A DNA stretch of 64,000 bases from Alphaproteobacteria bacterium (GTDB taxonomy: Bacteria; Bacteroidota; Bacteroidia; Bacteroidales; FEN-979), in the NCBI GenBank assembly GCA_009928665.1, contig SACF01000019.1, positions 1 through 64,000 of the forward strand, given 5' to 3'. The notes under the pieces were generated by a model. It had not been told where the DNA came from, did not search any database, and worked only from the letters and a program-made list of their open reading frames with translations. A program made the translations under genes and the position numbers. Shown here piece after piece: positions 19,097-28,331 of this stretch; the first letter of the stretch is position 1; each line of letters starts with the position of its first letter.

Positions 19097-19104
19097 CAAA
19101 GGTA
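19097..19104 (-). promoter_or_regulatory. -7 box for the TIM-barrel-like gene
   Basis: TACCTTTG on the minus strand, 19 nt before ATG 19077, fits TAnnTTTG exactly. It sits in the 38-nt space after the TonB-dependent receptor gene, so the oxidoreductase-methyltransferase-permease run may be its own unit. Confidence 0.45.
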
Positions 19105-19115
19105 CAGATTATTAT

Positions 19116-21536
19116 TTAAAACTGGATTCTCCAGGTTCCCATAGGGAAAAAGACCATGTTGAAAAAATCCCTGATCTCTCCGGTTTTCGGGTCAATCCTT
19201 TGCGTGGAGATGTTGGTGAAGGCGGTACGGTACTGAAGGTCTACGGAAAATTCGATGTTGTACCCGGGCAGGTTTCTGCGGATTCCGAACCTGAATGCGA
19301 TCCTTTTATATTCGGGATACCGCGGAATATAAGCCTGTTGCCAGTCGTAAACCGCTTCGCCGGTGGCTGTTGTGGCTTCTACATCATAGGGCACATAAGG
19401 ACTTCCGCCGGTCCAGGTAGCCCGAAGTCCGAACGACATGACTCCCCATTTTCGTTTTCCCATCACGAATTCATATCCGCCCGCGGCATTCAGCGCGTAG
19501 TTTACGTTGAATGCCGATGATCGTGATGCACCATCCGAACCAAGGTATCCGGAGTTGAACAGCGAGGCAGTTATAAGGAAATAGTAATTCTTCCTGAAGA
19601 AATGTTCGAAGGTGAACTCGATGCCATAATTATGGCCGGTGCCCTGATTTACCAGGCTGTCGGCATATTGCCGGTCGATGAAAAAATCATGACCCTGGTT
19701 GCTGAGCGCATAAGAGGGAATGGATTCTTTTACCGGGATATCGTACAAATACTGGTAGTACAATTCGGTTCTGAACCTGAGATCTTTGTTGATCAAATAG
19801 TTATACCCCAGGGCGCATTGAGCGCTCCGTGAAAAATCCAGGTTCAGATTCGGTTGAAAGGTCGTTCCGTCGCTCAAAGGACTTAAAATAAAATAGATCA
19901 CACGGGGTTGTAATTGGCTGTAAAGTCCGGCTCCGAAGTCAAGGGCATGTTTTTCGGCGATATCCCATTCAAACCCGAATCGCGGCTCAACGCTCCAGGA
20001 ATTGTTCAGTGACAGCCAGGCGCCATAAAGTCCAAGGGTAGTCGAAAAACGTTCGCCTGCGCGATGGTGCCACTGCGAAAACCCGCGTACCATCGACATG
20101 AATTCAATCGACCGGGTATGGACCACAAACCTGCCCTTCGACATGGCGCTGTCGGCGAACGACATCTGAAAGAAATCGAGCGATAATCCGCTGTTCAGGA
20201 CATTCGCGGGTGAAAATTTCCGGGTGATCTGCGAGGAGAATGAGTATTTAAATTCGGTGGAACGTTCGCCGGCCCAGGGCGAAGGGGTTTGCTGAACATT
20301 TGAGAAGGTATCGATCTTTGTCCGGGTTTCCGAAGCGACCAGGTACAATATGTTTTTCCAAAGTATCTCTTTTTTCAGAAGGATTTGATGGGAAATTCCG
20401 AGAACCCCGATATCGGAACCATTCGACAGATCCTCACCATAATCGGGGAAGAGCCAGTCGCCGGGATCCTTATCACTGTCGAAGAGATTTATGGCGCTCA
20501 GTCCGCCGATGCCGGTCAGGGTAAAAGTGCCGGCTTTCCGGGTCGGGATGGTGACTTTCAGGTTAAGATCCTGATATTTCGGGATGATTCCGGTATTGAT
20601 GCCGAACAAACTCAGGAATTGAAGGGGAGAATACCGGTATGCCACGAGGTACGATGAGCCATTCGATTTCGAAATGGGTCCTTCGGTGCCGAATTCTAAG
20701 CCGTTCCAGCCGATTTCGAACCAGTACCGTCGTTTTTCGGTGTTCCCGTTCCGCATCCTGAGGTCGAAGATCCCTGCGAGTGTATTGCCATACTGAGCCG
20801 GAAAAGCTCCCGTGAGGAAATCGGAGTTGGTTACCAGGTTGTTGTTGAGGATGGTCACAGGCCCCCCGGTGGTTCCGACTGCCGCGAAATGGTTGGGATT
20901 TGGAATCTCCATATCATCGATGCGCCATTGCAGTCCTGCCGGTGAGTTGCCCCTGACGATGATGTCATTCCGGTTGTCGATGCCGCTGGTAACCCCGGCA
21001 AAGTTGGCTACCATCCGGGCAGGGTCGTTGTAGCTTCCTGCATATCGGAATGTCTCATCGACACTGAACGACCGGATGCTGACAGTCGCCATTTTATTGA
21101 TGGATTCATTTTTTTGATAGTCAGCTCTGATTTCAACCTCCGGTGCATGCTGTGGCCGCTCTTCCAGGTACACCGTCAGCGAGGTCTCTTTCCCGGTCGT
21201 AACAATGAGCGGTTCAGTTATCGTAGTGGCATAGCCCACAAAGGAGATTTTCAACCGGTATTGTCCGATTTTCAGGCGCTGAATGCGGAATTTGCCCAGG
21301 GTGTCAGTGGTAGTGCCGATCAAAGGATCGGAATCTGTGATGATGACCGTTGCTCCAGGTAAAGGTTTAAGGGTTTGATTGTCGAGAACCGTCCCGGCAA
21401 TTGCGGACCGGAGCACCTGCTGGCCGTTCAGTTCACGAAAAGGCCAGGAGCAAAGCAGGATCAGGAGTAAAAACTGGATAAACGCGGCCCTGAAGGGCGA
21501 AATCCGGAATTGATATTTCAGCAGGCTGCATCTCAT
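19116..21536 (-). CDS. TonB-dependent receptor with carboxypeptidase-like N-domain
   Basis: About 806 residues. After a signal peptide, a carboxypeptidase-D regulatory-like domain (GTVLDNQTLKPLPGATVIITDSD) is followed by a plug domain (IIVRGNSPAGLQWRIDDMEI) and a large barrel ending in WRIQF, the C-terminal aromatic signal for barrel assembly. It imports a ligand across the outer membrane using TonB energy. There is no adjacent SusD, so it is not a polysaccharide-utilization pair. The ATG at 21536 is right because an upstream in-frame TTG lies within the promoter. Siderophore or other small-molecule uptake is likely; the substrate is unknown. Confidence 0.9.
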   Translation of the reverse strand: MRCSLLKYQFRISPFRAAFIQFLLLILLCSWPFRELNGQQVLRSAIAGTVLDNQTLKPLPGATVIITDSDPLIGTTTDTLGKFRIQRLKIGQYRLKISFVGYATTITEPLIVTTGKETSLTVYLEERPQHAPEVEIRADYQKNESINKMATVSIRSFSVDETFRYAGSYNDPARMVANFAGVTSGIDNRNDIIVRGNSPAGLQWRIDDMEIPNPNHFAAVGTTGGPVTILNNNLVTNSDFLTGAFPAQYGNTLAGIFDLRMRNGNTEKRRYWFEIGWNGLEFGTEGPISKSNGSSYLVAYRYSPLQFLSLFGINTGIIPKYQDLNLKVTIPTRKAGTFTLTGIGGLSAINLFDSDKDPGDWLFPDYGEDLSNGSDIGVLGISHQILLKKEILWKNILYLVASETRTKIDTFSNVQQTPSPWAGERSTEFKYSFSSQITRKFSPANVLNSGLSLDFFQMSFADSAMSKGRFVVHTRSIEFMSMVRGFSQWHHRAGERFSTTLGLYGAWLSLNNSWSVEPRFGFEWDIAEKHALDFGAGLYSQLQPRVIYFILSPLSDGTTFQPNLNLDFSRSAQCALGYNYLINKDLRFRTELYYQYLYDIPVKESIPSYALSNQGHDFFIDRQYADSLVNQGTGHNYGIEFTFEHFFRKNYYFLITASLFNSGYLGSDGASRSSAFNVNYALNAAGGYEFVMGKRKWGVMSFGLRATWTGGSPYVPYDVEATTATGEAVYDWQQAYIPRYPEYKRIAFRFGIRRNLPGYNIEFSVDLQYRTAFTNISTQRIDPKTGEIRDFFNMVFFPMGTWRIQF

Positions 21537-21545
21537 AACGGATTG

Positions 21546-21577
21546 CAAGGTTACAGAATTTTTTCAAATCCCTGCAA
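21546..21577 (-). promoter_or_regulatory. Promoter of the TonB-dependent receptor gene
   Basis: TTG (21577-21575), 21 nt, then TAACCTTG (21553-21546), one mismatch from TAnnTTTG, 9 nt before the ATG. The short leader is similar in style to mutL's. Confidence 0.5.
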
Positions 21578-21647
21578 CCGGTATGGATTGCCACTTAACG
21601 CATGGATCAAAAAGTCGTCGGGAACCCGATACAGGCCCTGTACCAAA

Positions 21648-22034
21648 TCATCCGGCCATCAAGTCATCAACTTCAGCAGTGCTGAGTCTTTTCCATTGGG
21701 GGTTGGTGAGTTTACCATCGGCAACCTGAAATGATACCAGGTCAAAGGTTTCATCATAAAAATCGAGTTTACTGCCCATATCGGGTGTATGCTCAACGAA
21801 GATAAACCGGCCGGGTGTGCAGTTCTGCTCCTTCATGATCTGTGTTGCAAGCGGGGCGCACCATTCGGTGACGGGAGTTCCCGGATTGAGGCGGTATATC
21901 TCGGTGGCAATGGCAAGGATTTTTCCATCTTTCCTTTTGACGATCTTCAATCCGCAGCGCGAAGGGCTGTCCCATTGGCCCAGGAAGTCATAGTAGCAAT
22001 CCATGTATTTGTTAAGGGAAGGATGAATCTCCAT
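21648..22034 (-). CDS. Conserved small protein of unknown function
   Basis: 128 residues, cytosolic in appearance with no signal peptide. It has two Cys in the first half (PSRCGLKIVKRKDGKILAIATE; EWCAPLATQI) and QNCTPGRFIFVEHTPDMG. No family is recognised. It follows the B12-radical SAM gene by 29 nt on the same strand, so the two are probably co-transcribed, and it may act as an accessory to that enzyme (inference). Confidence 0.5.
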   Translation of the reverse strand: MEIHPSLNKYMDCYYDFLGQWDSPSRCGLKIVKRKDGKILAIATEIYRLNPGTPVTEWCAPLATQIMKEQNCTPGRFIFVEHTPDMGSKLDFYDETFDLVSFQVADGKLTNPQWKRLSTAEVDDLMAG

Positions 22035-22063
22035 TTCGAATCAATAAGATAGTTAAAATCGAT

Positions 22064-23335
22064 TTATGCAACTTTAGGCACTTTTTTACCGAAGCTCAGA
22101 TCGGCGATGTCACGGCGTCGGGGCGTGAAGGTTCCGTCGGCAATTTCGCGTGAAACCACCCGGTTAATCAGGTTGAACATTTTCATGGTCTGGGGCTCAT
22201 CCTTATAAAAAGTATCCCATGCGTACTGGTAGAGTTCGGCAAGCCGTTCGGCCGACATATGTTTTGGGTGGTAAACCACCTTTCCGGCATTGTAATGATT
22301 CCAGTCGGTATCGAAAATCCGTCCCTGCTTTATCAGGTCGCTGTAAGCTTTTGTGTGGGGGAACGGGGCCAGTACCGTGAATTCGGCAAGGTCAAGATCG
22401 ATCTCGAGGAGGAAATCGATGAGTCTTTTGATGTCGTCCTCAGTCTGGTTATCCAGCCCGAGAAGGATGGTGCCTTCCACGGCAATGCCGTAATCGTGGT
22501 ACTGTTTGATCCGGTTCCGGATATAATCAGAAGTGTCGAAAACAGCCTGATACACATACCATGCGCCGGCTTGTGCCGCAAGGTCAAGCACTTCGTCTTT
22601 ATCTTCGATGGTATGGCTGACCCATTTTTTCTTGAGCGGGATCATGGCTTTGAAAAGTTCTTTTTCCCATTGGGTATCGAGCGCGAGCGAATTATCCACG
22701 ATGAAGAGCCGGTTATTGTCCATCTGGGCAAGTTCTTCAACGACCCGGTCGATCGGACGGGGCCGGAACCCGCGACCACCGAGGTAGCGCACGGCGCAGG
22801 GGTAACAATCGTAGATACACCCCCGGGAGGCGTGGAAGAGGTCGACCATCCGGAAGCCTTTGTGATAGTATAAATCTTTTTTGAGGATGTCGCGGCGGGC
22901 CGGCCCGATAAGGCTCATTTCGGGCGGCTTGTTCATGAAATTGTATACTTTCTTCAGATTGTTATCGTGAAAATCCTTGAAAACCTGACTGAGACGACCC
23001 TCCACCTCTCCAAGGAAAACCGAGTCGGCGTACTGCATCGTTTCCTCCGCGTGCAACATGGTCGAAATACCGCCAAAAATTACCTTTTTACCAAGCTTCC
23101 GGTACTGGCTGGCTATCTCCCATCCCCGCCTGACCTGGGTGGTGAGCATCATCGAGATGCCCACAAAATCAGGGCTGTCGTCAATAACGAGCGCTTCGAC
23201 ATTTTCATCTGTAAAATCTACTTCGACATCGTCGGGAAGGTCAGCTGCCATTACAACCGGACCATGCGGCGGAAGGTTAAAGATGGTTTGTCCTTCAAGT
23301 TTTTCCCAGCGTGGATATATTAATTTAAACTTCAT
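22064..23335 (-). CDS. B12-binding domain radical SAM protein (first of three)
   Basis: 423 residues. The N-terminal cobalamin-binding-type Rossmann domain (FVGISMMLTTQVRRGWEIASQYRKLGKKVIFGG) precedes a radical SAM core with CIYDCYPC, the CX3CX2C iron-sulfur ligands, near residue 172, and a C-terminal helical extension with YNAGKVVYHPKHM. Enzymes of this architecture catalyse methylations at unactivated carbons, ring formation or C-C couplings on lipids and tetrapyrroles. It shares a unit with the 128-residue unknown protein. Confidence 0.9.
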   Translation of the reverse strand: MKFKLIYPRWEKLEGQTIFNLPPHGPVVMAADLPDDVEVDFTDENVEALVIDDSPDFVGISMMLTTQVRRGWEIASQYRKLGKKVIFGGISTMLHAEETMQYADSVFLGEVEGRLSQVFKDFHDNNLKKVYNFMNKPPEMSLIGPARRDILKKDLYYHKGFRMVDLFHASRGCIYDCYPCAVRYLGGRGFRPRPIDRVVEELAQMDNNRLFIVDNSLALDTQWEKELFKAMIPLKKKWVSHTIEDKDEVLDLAAQAGAWYVYQAVFDTSDYIRNRIKQYHDYGIAVEGTILLGLDNQTEDDIKRLIDFLLEIDLDLAEFTVLAPFPHTKAYSDLIKQGRIFDTDWNHYNAGKVVYHPKHMSAERLAELYQYAWDTFYKDEPQTMKMFNLINRVVSREIADGTFTPRRRDIADLSFGKKVPKVA

Positions 23336-23454
23336 ATTAACTCTTTTTTGTCGATTTGAGTATCCTCATTGATTATTCATCCATTCAAAAACAAGCTTCC
23401 GGGGCGGTATAAACCAACCTGGTTTCATTCTGAACAGATCAGTAACTATATTTT

Positions 23455-25152
23455 TTATTTACAAGATTCCTTGATCTCACAATCTGCCAGCTTTTTAATG
23501 ATCCTCTCTTTTTCCTGCCACCGTGGTATCTCGAGTCTCAACGCATGCCGGTATTCATGACATGCATCATTCCACCGGTGTTTTTTGTAAAAGATATCAC
23601 CGGCCAGTTCATAAACCTCGAAACTGAGCGGGTTGGTCGCCCGGAACTGATCCATAAAAGAACGGGTCATAAGATCGACATTGCCGGAACGGAGCGCTGA
23701 TCTGATCCTGTTCCGTATTTCCAGAAACCGCACGAAACGATGGTATTCACCGGATTCAAGAAAGGGGTCAGGAGCGATGCTCAGGTCCGTCTCAGTAATT
23801 TCAATCTTGTGCTGCAGGCCTGCAAATTTACGAAAAATTTTATACAGGTCATAACATACATATGATCCAAGTTGCCAGGGTTGCGTGCTTACCCAGACCA
23901 ATCGCTGCCGGGGCATAAAAATGACGGAATGATGCGCGATCAGTTGGTTTACGGCTTTTTCGTTGCCCATGCCGATTTCCTTCCCATTAAGGCCCTGCCG
24001 GTCACGCAATATCAAGGCCATCTCTTCCACGGTCAGCGGTGAATGGTCGTTGATCAGCTGAACCAGCCTGCGTTGCCGGTATACGGAAGGGCTTTCCCGC
24101 CGGTCCTGAGCTGCACGGGGATCGTTTGCATAAATTTTTGATTGAAAGTGGTTTGTGCATGTGATATAATCGTTTTGGGTCATCACCAGGGCCATTTTGT
24201 CGGGCGATTTCTCGATGATCGCCGTGGCGTTGTCTTTGTCTGATCCCACCAGGATTGATTCAGAGACAAAAATTTCCCGTTTTGAGGCAATGGCATAGGC
24301 TTCGCGGATGGTGGAAGCATATTGGAGTATTTCACGGGTAAGGATTGAGATCGGGGTGCGGGCTGATCCGGGGATCTTTGATTTCGCTGCATTGATGGTA
24401 ACCGTAAGTCCCTGCTCGTTCATCCCGGATACCGCGCCGACCATTCCCCCCCAGGTGATCATCATAAAGGCGTGACCGTTGTCAGGCTTTTCAAACAGGA
24501 TGATTTTGTTTTTCGCGAAGTCATCCCCGGAATAGAAATCAAAATTCCGGCCGATCAAAAGGGATTGCGCCGACGACATGCCATCGCGGACACTGAAGCT
24601 GGTACACCCGACCATGCTCAGGTCCTGCAGGGCGTGACCGATATCATGCGCAGAATGGTAGTTCAATATGCGCTGGTATGCGTTACCGATAAAGGAAAAC
24701 CGATCGGATGCAGCGAAAGAGATCCCGAAAATTTCGAGTCTGAACTCTTCGGGAATGTGCTGATCCAGATCGCGGTTGAACCAGTAAATTGCATATTTCA
24801 GGAACCGGAGGTATGCATCCGAAGGGATGATCTGGCGTATGCGGTCGATAAAGGCCTGTTCCTGAAATTCGATCAGGCTCCTTGACAGCTTTCCATTGAT
24901 GACACCCCGGTCAAATGGTTTTCCTTCGATATACATTTCCCACAGACCCGACTCGCTTTTCTTCAGCCAGTTCGGTCCGATAGTGAAGAAATCGGGTTCG
25001 GGATTTTCAACCTTCAGTTGAAGGGCTCTTTCATCCTGAGGCACCGGGTAATCAATCCGGGTAATCAGGTTGAAGGTCAGTACCAGAGCCAGCACTAACA
25101 GAATCAGGATGCCGGTGATGACCAGAAGCCGGTAAGTCCATCTTCTTTTCAT
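23455..25152 (-). CDS. C45-family N-terminal-nucleophile acyltransferase/hydrolase
   Basis: 565 residues. An N-terminal membrane helix (LLVITGILILLVLALVLTFNLI) is followed by an acyl-CoA:6-aminopenicillanic-acid acyltransferase-like domain. The probable nucleophile Cys lies in VGCTSFSVRDG near residue 182; the family usually self-cleaves before this Cys. Downstream motifs are GRNFDFYSGDD and GMNEQGLTVTINAAKS. The C-terminal ~90 residues form a TPR-like helical segment (YELAGDIFYKKHRWNDACHEYRHAL). C45 proteins of this shape recur in flexirubin-type clusters, where they are thought to join acyl chains to the polyene or resorcinol. It is separated from the flavoprotein gene by 1 nt. Confidence 0.82.
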   Translation of the reverse strand: MKRRWTYRLLVITGILILLVLALVLTFNLITRIDYPVPQDERALQLKVENPEPDFFTIGPNWLKKSESGLWEMYIEGKPFDRGVINGKLSRSLIEFQEQAFIDRIRQIIPSDAYLRFLKYAIYWFNRDLDQHIPEEFRLEIFGISFAASDRFSFIGNAYQRILNYHSAHDIGHALQDLSMVGCTSFSVRDGMSSAQSLLIGRNFDFYSGDDFAKNKIILFEKPDNGHAFMMITWGGMVGAVSGMNEQGLTVTINAAKSKIPGSARTPISILTREILQYASTIREAYAIASKREIFVSESILVGSDKDNATAIIEKSPDKMALVMTQNDYITCTNHFQSKIYANDPRAAQDRRESPSVYRQRRLVQLINDHSPLTVEEMALILRDRQGLNGKEIGMGNEKAVNQLIAHHSVIFMPRQRLVWVSTQPWQLGSYVCYDLYKIFRKFAGLQHKIEITETDLSIAPDPFLESGEYHRFVRFLEIRNRIRSALRSGNVDLMTRSFMDQFRATNPLSFEVYELAGDIFYKKHRWNDACHEYRHALRLEIPRWQEKERIIKKLADCEIKESCK

Positions 25153-25153
25153 T

Positions 25154-26656
25154 TCAACAATTTTTAATTTTCCCGAGAAGATGATCCAGGCCGATGATCT
25201 CGCCCGATGTCAGCACAGAGCCGATGGTGACTCCCAGTAAACCGTGGAGGTTGGTGTTCTGCCCCGTAAAATAGAGTCCGGGCACTTTGGTTCTGGCCGT
25301 CAGTGTGGTAAGCTCAGGCCGGGTAAAATCTTTCGCGATACCGTATAGAGAACCTTCCGGTATCCCTGTGTAATCGCGATAAGTCAGAGGGGTGGAAATG
25401 GTGATGTGATCAATGGCATGGATCAGTCCGGGAAATTGTTTGCCGGCCAGGTCAAGTAATCGCAGAGCCCGGTCGTTTTTGAAGTCGAGGTATTCACTGC
25501 CCCGCTTCCCGGAACCGGTATATTCCCATTTCTTCACTTCTTCAAATTTCATATAGGTCATCAGGGTCACGACATCCGCAAATTTCTGATCGTTTCCGTT
25601 ACACCCCATGGAGAGCAGGTACATTGCCGGCCACGCGTCGCCCGTGAGTTCCGATTCAGTCCACACATTCGCGTTTTTGTGGTAATACACGTTATAATTG
25701 AAATAAGGGAAAGTCCCGGGTTTCATAGTCAGAAAAAGTATGAAGGAGGAGACTGTACCGGCGAGCGATTCGATCCGTTGCCGGTACGAACGCCTTAATA
25801 ACAGTGGATTCAGCATGGAAAGCGTCATGGCCGGATGCAGGGAAGATACCAGTAACGGGGCCCGGAAGATCTCTCCGCTGACTGTTTTAACCTGGAAGTT
25901 TCCATCGTGGTAATCGATGGAGACGACCCCGCCGGAGGTGATAATTTTCGCCCCGTTCAACCGGACCTGATCGGCCAGGATGGTTGCGATCTGCCCGCTG
26001 CCCCCGACGAACCGGTAGGCTCCCGAAATAAAGGAGTGGTGGATCAGGGATGAAACATGCAGCGGTGTCACAGGAGATCCGGCGTACAGGAAGTTGTTCC
26101 CGGCAAGTACCGAACCCATGCTTACAGATGGGTCATTAAAGGATTTCCATTCATCGAGTTCGGTGAAAAACAAACGCGCACTTTGAGCGGCATACTGAAT
26201 TTCCCGGTGACCGGCAGGCAATTCAAGGTTATATAAGGGGAAGGCCGAGGCAATTTCCCGGAGGGCACTTACATATCGGTCCAGTCCTTTTGTGGCATTC
26301 CTGAAAAGAGGTTCAAGTATGGCCGAAAATTTGTCAAGACCTTGGGCGTGTTGAAATTCTTCCGTTCCGATCAGAATATGATCAAACCCGTTCTGATCAA
26401 GCCTTCTTACACGGATCCGGTCGGTGAGACCGAAATATTTCCAGTATCGGTTTAAAACCTGTCCGGGTCCGAGTGAGCCGGCATAATGGACCCCGGTCTC
26501 GAATTCGTGGTTCTTGTATCTGAAGGTCTTTAAATTTCCTCCCGGTTCAGGCTCCTTTTCCAGGATCGTCACCTCAAAGCCTTCCCGGCTTAAGATGCAG
26601 CCATTCAGCAGGCCGCTTAATCCGGAACCAATGATGATGACTTTATTTTTTTTCAT
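25154..26656 (-). CDS. FAD-dependent oxidoreductase, carotenoid isomerase/phytoene desaturase-like
   Basis: 500 residues. The dinucleotide-binding motif IIGSGLSGLLNGCILSREG opens the protein and the C-terminal PGLYFTGQNTNLHGLLGVTIGS closes the FAD site, as in CrtI/CrtISO/retinol-saturase proteins. These act on conjugated polyenes by desaturation, saturation or cis-trans isomerization. Flexirubin clusters and the gene sets proposed for ladderane lipids include relatives. It is divergent from the DUF5723 gene and precedes the C45 gene in one unit. Confidence 0.85.
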   Translation of the reverse strand: MKKNKVIIIGSGLSGLLNGCILSREGFEVTILEKEPEPGGNLKTFRYKNHEFETGVHYAGSLGPGQVLNRYWKYFGLTDRIRVRRLDQNGFDHILIGTEEFQHAQGLDKFSAILEPLFRNATKGLDRYVSALREIASAFPLYNLELPAGHREIQYAAQSARLFFTELDEWKSFNDPSVSMGSVLAGNNFLYAGSPVTPLHVSSLIHHSFISGAYRFVGGSGQIATILADQVRLNGAKIITSGGVVSIDYHDGNFQVKTVSGEIFRAPLLVSSLHPAMTLSMLNPLLLRRSYRQRIESLAGTVSSFILFLTMKPGTFPYFNYNVYYHKNANVWTESELTGDAWPAMYLLSMGCNGNDQKFADVVTLMTYMKFEEVKKWEYTGSGKRGSEYLDFKNDRALRLLDLAGKQFPGLIHAIDHITISTPLTYRDYTGIPEGSLYGIAKDFTRPELTTLTARTKVPGLYFTGQNTNLHGLLGVTIGSVLTSGEIIGLDHLLGKIKNC

Positions 26657-26684
26657 CCGGGAAGTGAAAATAGTGATTGACCGG

Positions 26685-26692
26685 CAAAGTTA
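26685..26692 (-). promoter_or_regulatory. -7 box for the FAD oxidoreductase/C45 unit
   Basis: TAACTTTG on the minus strand, 28 nt before ATG 26656, fits TAnnTTTG exactly. No TTG was found at the normal -33 position. Confidence 0.45.
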
Positions 26693-26794
26693 TGAAAAGT
26701 CGCGTGAAGCGGATACTTTGAACAGATTCTGCCCGGTGGTCAAAGAAACAGTCATTGAGAAAATGGCTTTAAAGGCAGGCTCATATGTTCCTGA

Positions 26795-26826
26795 TTTGTT
26801 TTTCGTTTTTTCATTTCATATATTTG
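26795..26826 (+). promoter_or_regulatory. Promoter of the DUF5723 gene
   Basis: TTTG (26795-26798), 20 nt, then TATATTTG (26819-26826): a complete match to the Bacteroidota consensus, 23 nt before the ATG at 26850. Confidence 0.75.
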
Positions 26827-26849
26827 AAACCCCATTAAAACAAACCGTC

Positions 26850-28328
26850 ATGAGAAAACAAACGATTTTAACCTTTATGTTGTTGCTGGCGGGCTTCTCA
26901 GCCTTCAGTCAGCTTGAGATCAGTTCATTCAATGCCACCGGTGGCGGATACTCAACCACATTTCTGACCGATTACCAGTGTCTGGGAATCAATCCCGCCA
27001 ACCTGGGATGGACTTGGGATGACCACCGGTTCAACATCGGATTTCTTGAAACGGGAATGTCGATCTATTCAGAACCACTGACTAAAAAGCAGGTACTTAA
27101 CGACCTCTTCAGCAATGAAGATCATCTTACAATGGCCGAACGTCAGCAGGCTGCCAAGGATTTTACCAACAGCCTGTTGTGGGCTCAGGCAGCAATTACC
27201 TGGTTTGGATTTTCTTTTCAGCATGAAAAGGCAGGTGGATTTGCCATCAGCATCAGGGACAGGGCATTATGGAACACCGTATTAAACGACAAAGCGGCCG
27301 ACTTTCTGTTCCTGGGGTATAACGATCCCTATTTCGACAGTTTGTCGGTATCGACAGGCGACACCATCGGTTACAGTACGAATCCGAGGTGGGCGAATGA
27401 TGTATATAACGGATCCTACCTGCATTTTCTGTGGTACCGTGAATATAATTTCGGGTATGGCAGGATCATTATCGATAAAGAAAATTTCAAATGGTATGGC
27501 GGGATCGGTATCAAGTACCTGGCAGGATACGGGAGTTATCAATACATTCAGAAGGGTACCGATCTGAAGGCATATACTGCATTAAGCCCGCTATTCGATG
27601 TGGATTACGATACGCCGACACCATCGCAGGTTAGTGGTAACGGCCTGAAACGGGTTGGCGACGGGATCGGGTTCGATATCGGATTTACTTTCCTGATCAA
27701 GGAAAAGCTGAAAATAGCATTGGCCCTGAACGACATAGGATTTATTAACTGGAACGGAAATGTTTATAACGGAAACAACACATCTGTCTGGAAAATTGAG
27801 ACTTCAGGAATGAGCAACTACAACATCTTTGAACAGGGTGAACTGATCCAGACCGACAATGCACCCAATGATCCGAATTTATGGACCGGTGTAGAAAAAA
27901 AGAAGGTGAATCTTCCGATGCACTTCAGGGGAGGGGCCAGCTTCAGATTTAATCCGAAAATTGAAATCGGCGGCGATATTTATGTACCCCTCGAAAAAAA
28001 TGTGCCCGGAACCTATGAAAAGATCATTGGCGGTATCGGGTGTCATTATGACCCTGCAAAATGGGTTCAATTATCCATGGGCGTGGTTTCCGGCGGGAAA
28101 GTTGGTACCAATCTGCCTTTTGGTGTCTCATTCTTCCCGGTTCGCAATGAAAATTCGACCTGGCAGCTTGGATTTGCCCTTCGCGATATGATCTCCCTGT
28201 TCAAGAAGAATGATGCCACCGTTTCGGGCGCATTCGGTTTCATCAGGGTCAGTTTCGGCAATAAATCAGGCAAATCGCAGGCTCCGCCAAAGGAGGAGAC
28301 GCCGGTTGAGACTACCCGTGAGGGTTAG
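26850..28328 (+). CDS. DUF5723 family outer-membrane protein
   Basis: 492 residues from ATG 26850, with a signal peptide (LTFMLLLAGFSAFSQ). The mature part starts with an N-terminal region naming GGYSTTFLTDYQCLGINPANLGW, as in DUF5723 proteins, a Bacteroidota family related in pattern to PorV/FadL-type barrels (NPA motif near the N-terminus, many aromatic strands). It is isolated on the plus strand between minus-strand pathway genes and ends 3 nt before the converging exporter gene. It could mediate outer-membrane passage or surface anchoring; the role is unproven. Confidence 0.8.
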   Translation: MRKQTILTFMLLLAGFSAFSQLEISSFNATGGGYSTTFLTDYQCLGINPANLGWTWDDHRFNIGFLETGMSIYSEPLTKKQVLNDLFSNEDHLTMAERQQAAKDFTNSLLWAQAAITWFGFSFQHEKAGGFAISIRDRALWNTVLNDKAADFLFLGYNDPYFDSLSVSTGDTIGYSTNPRWANDVYNGSYLHFLWYREYNFGYGRIIIDKENFKWYGGIGIKYLAGYGSYQYIQKGTDLKAYTALSPLFDVDYDTPTPSQVSGNGLKRVGDGIGFDIGFTFLIKEKLKIALALNDIGFINWNGNVYNGNNTSVWKIETSGMSNYNIFEQGELIQTDNAPNDPNLWTGVEKKKVNLPMHFRGGASFRFNPKIEIGGDIYVPLEKNVPGTYEKIIGGIGCHYDPAKWVQLSMGVVSGGKVGTNLPFGVSFFPVRNENSTWQLGFALRDMISLFKKNDATVSGAFGFIRVSFGNKSGKSQAPPKEETPVETTREG

Positions 28329-28331
28329 CAA

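Noticed and set aside
26514..26849. In-frame extension of the DUF5723 gene upstream of 26850
   Set aside because: It overlaps the divergent flavoprotein gene and the promoter; the signal peptide begins at ATG 26850.
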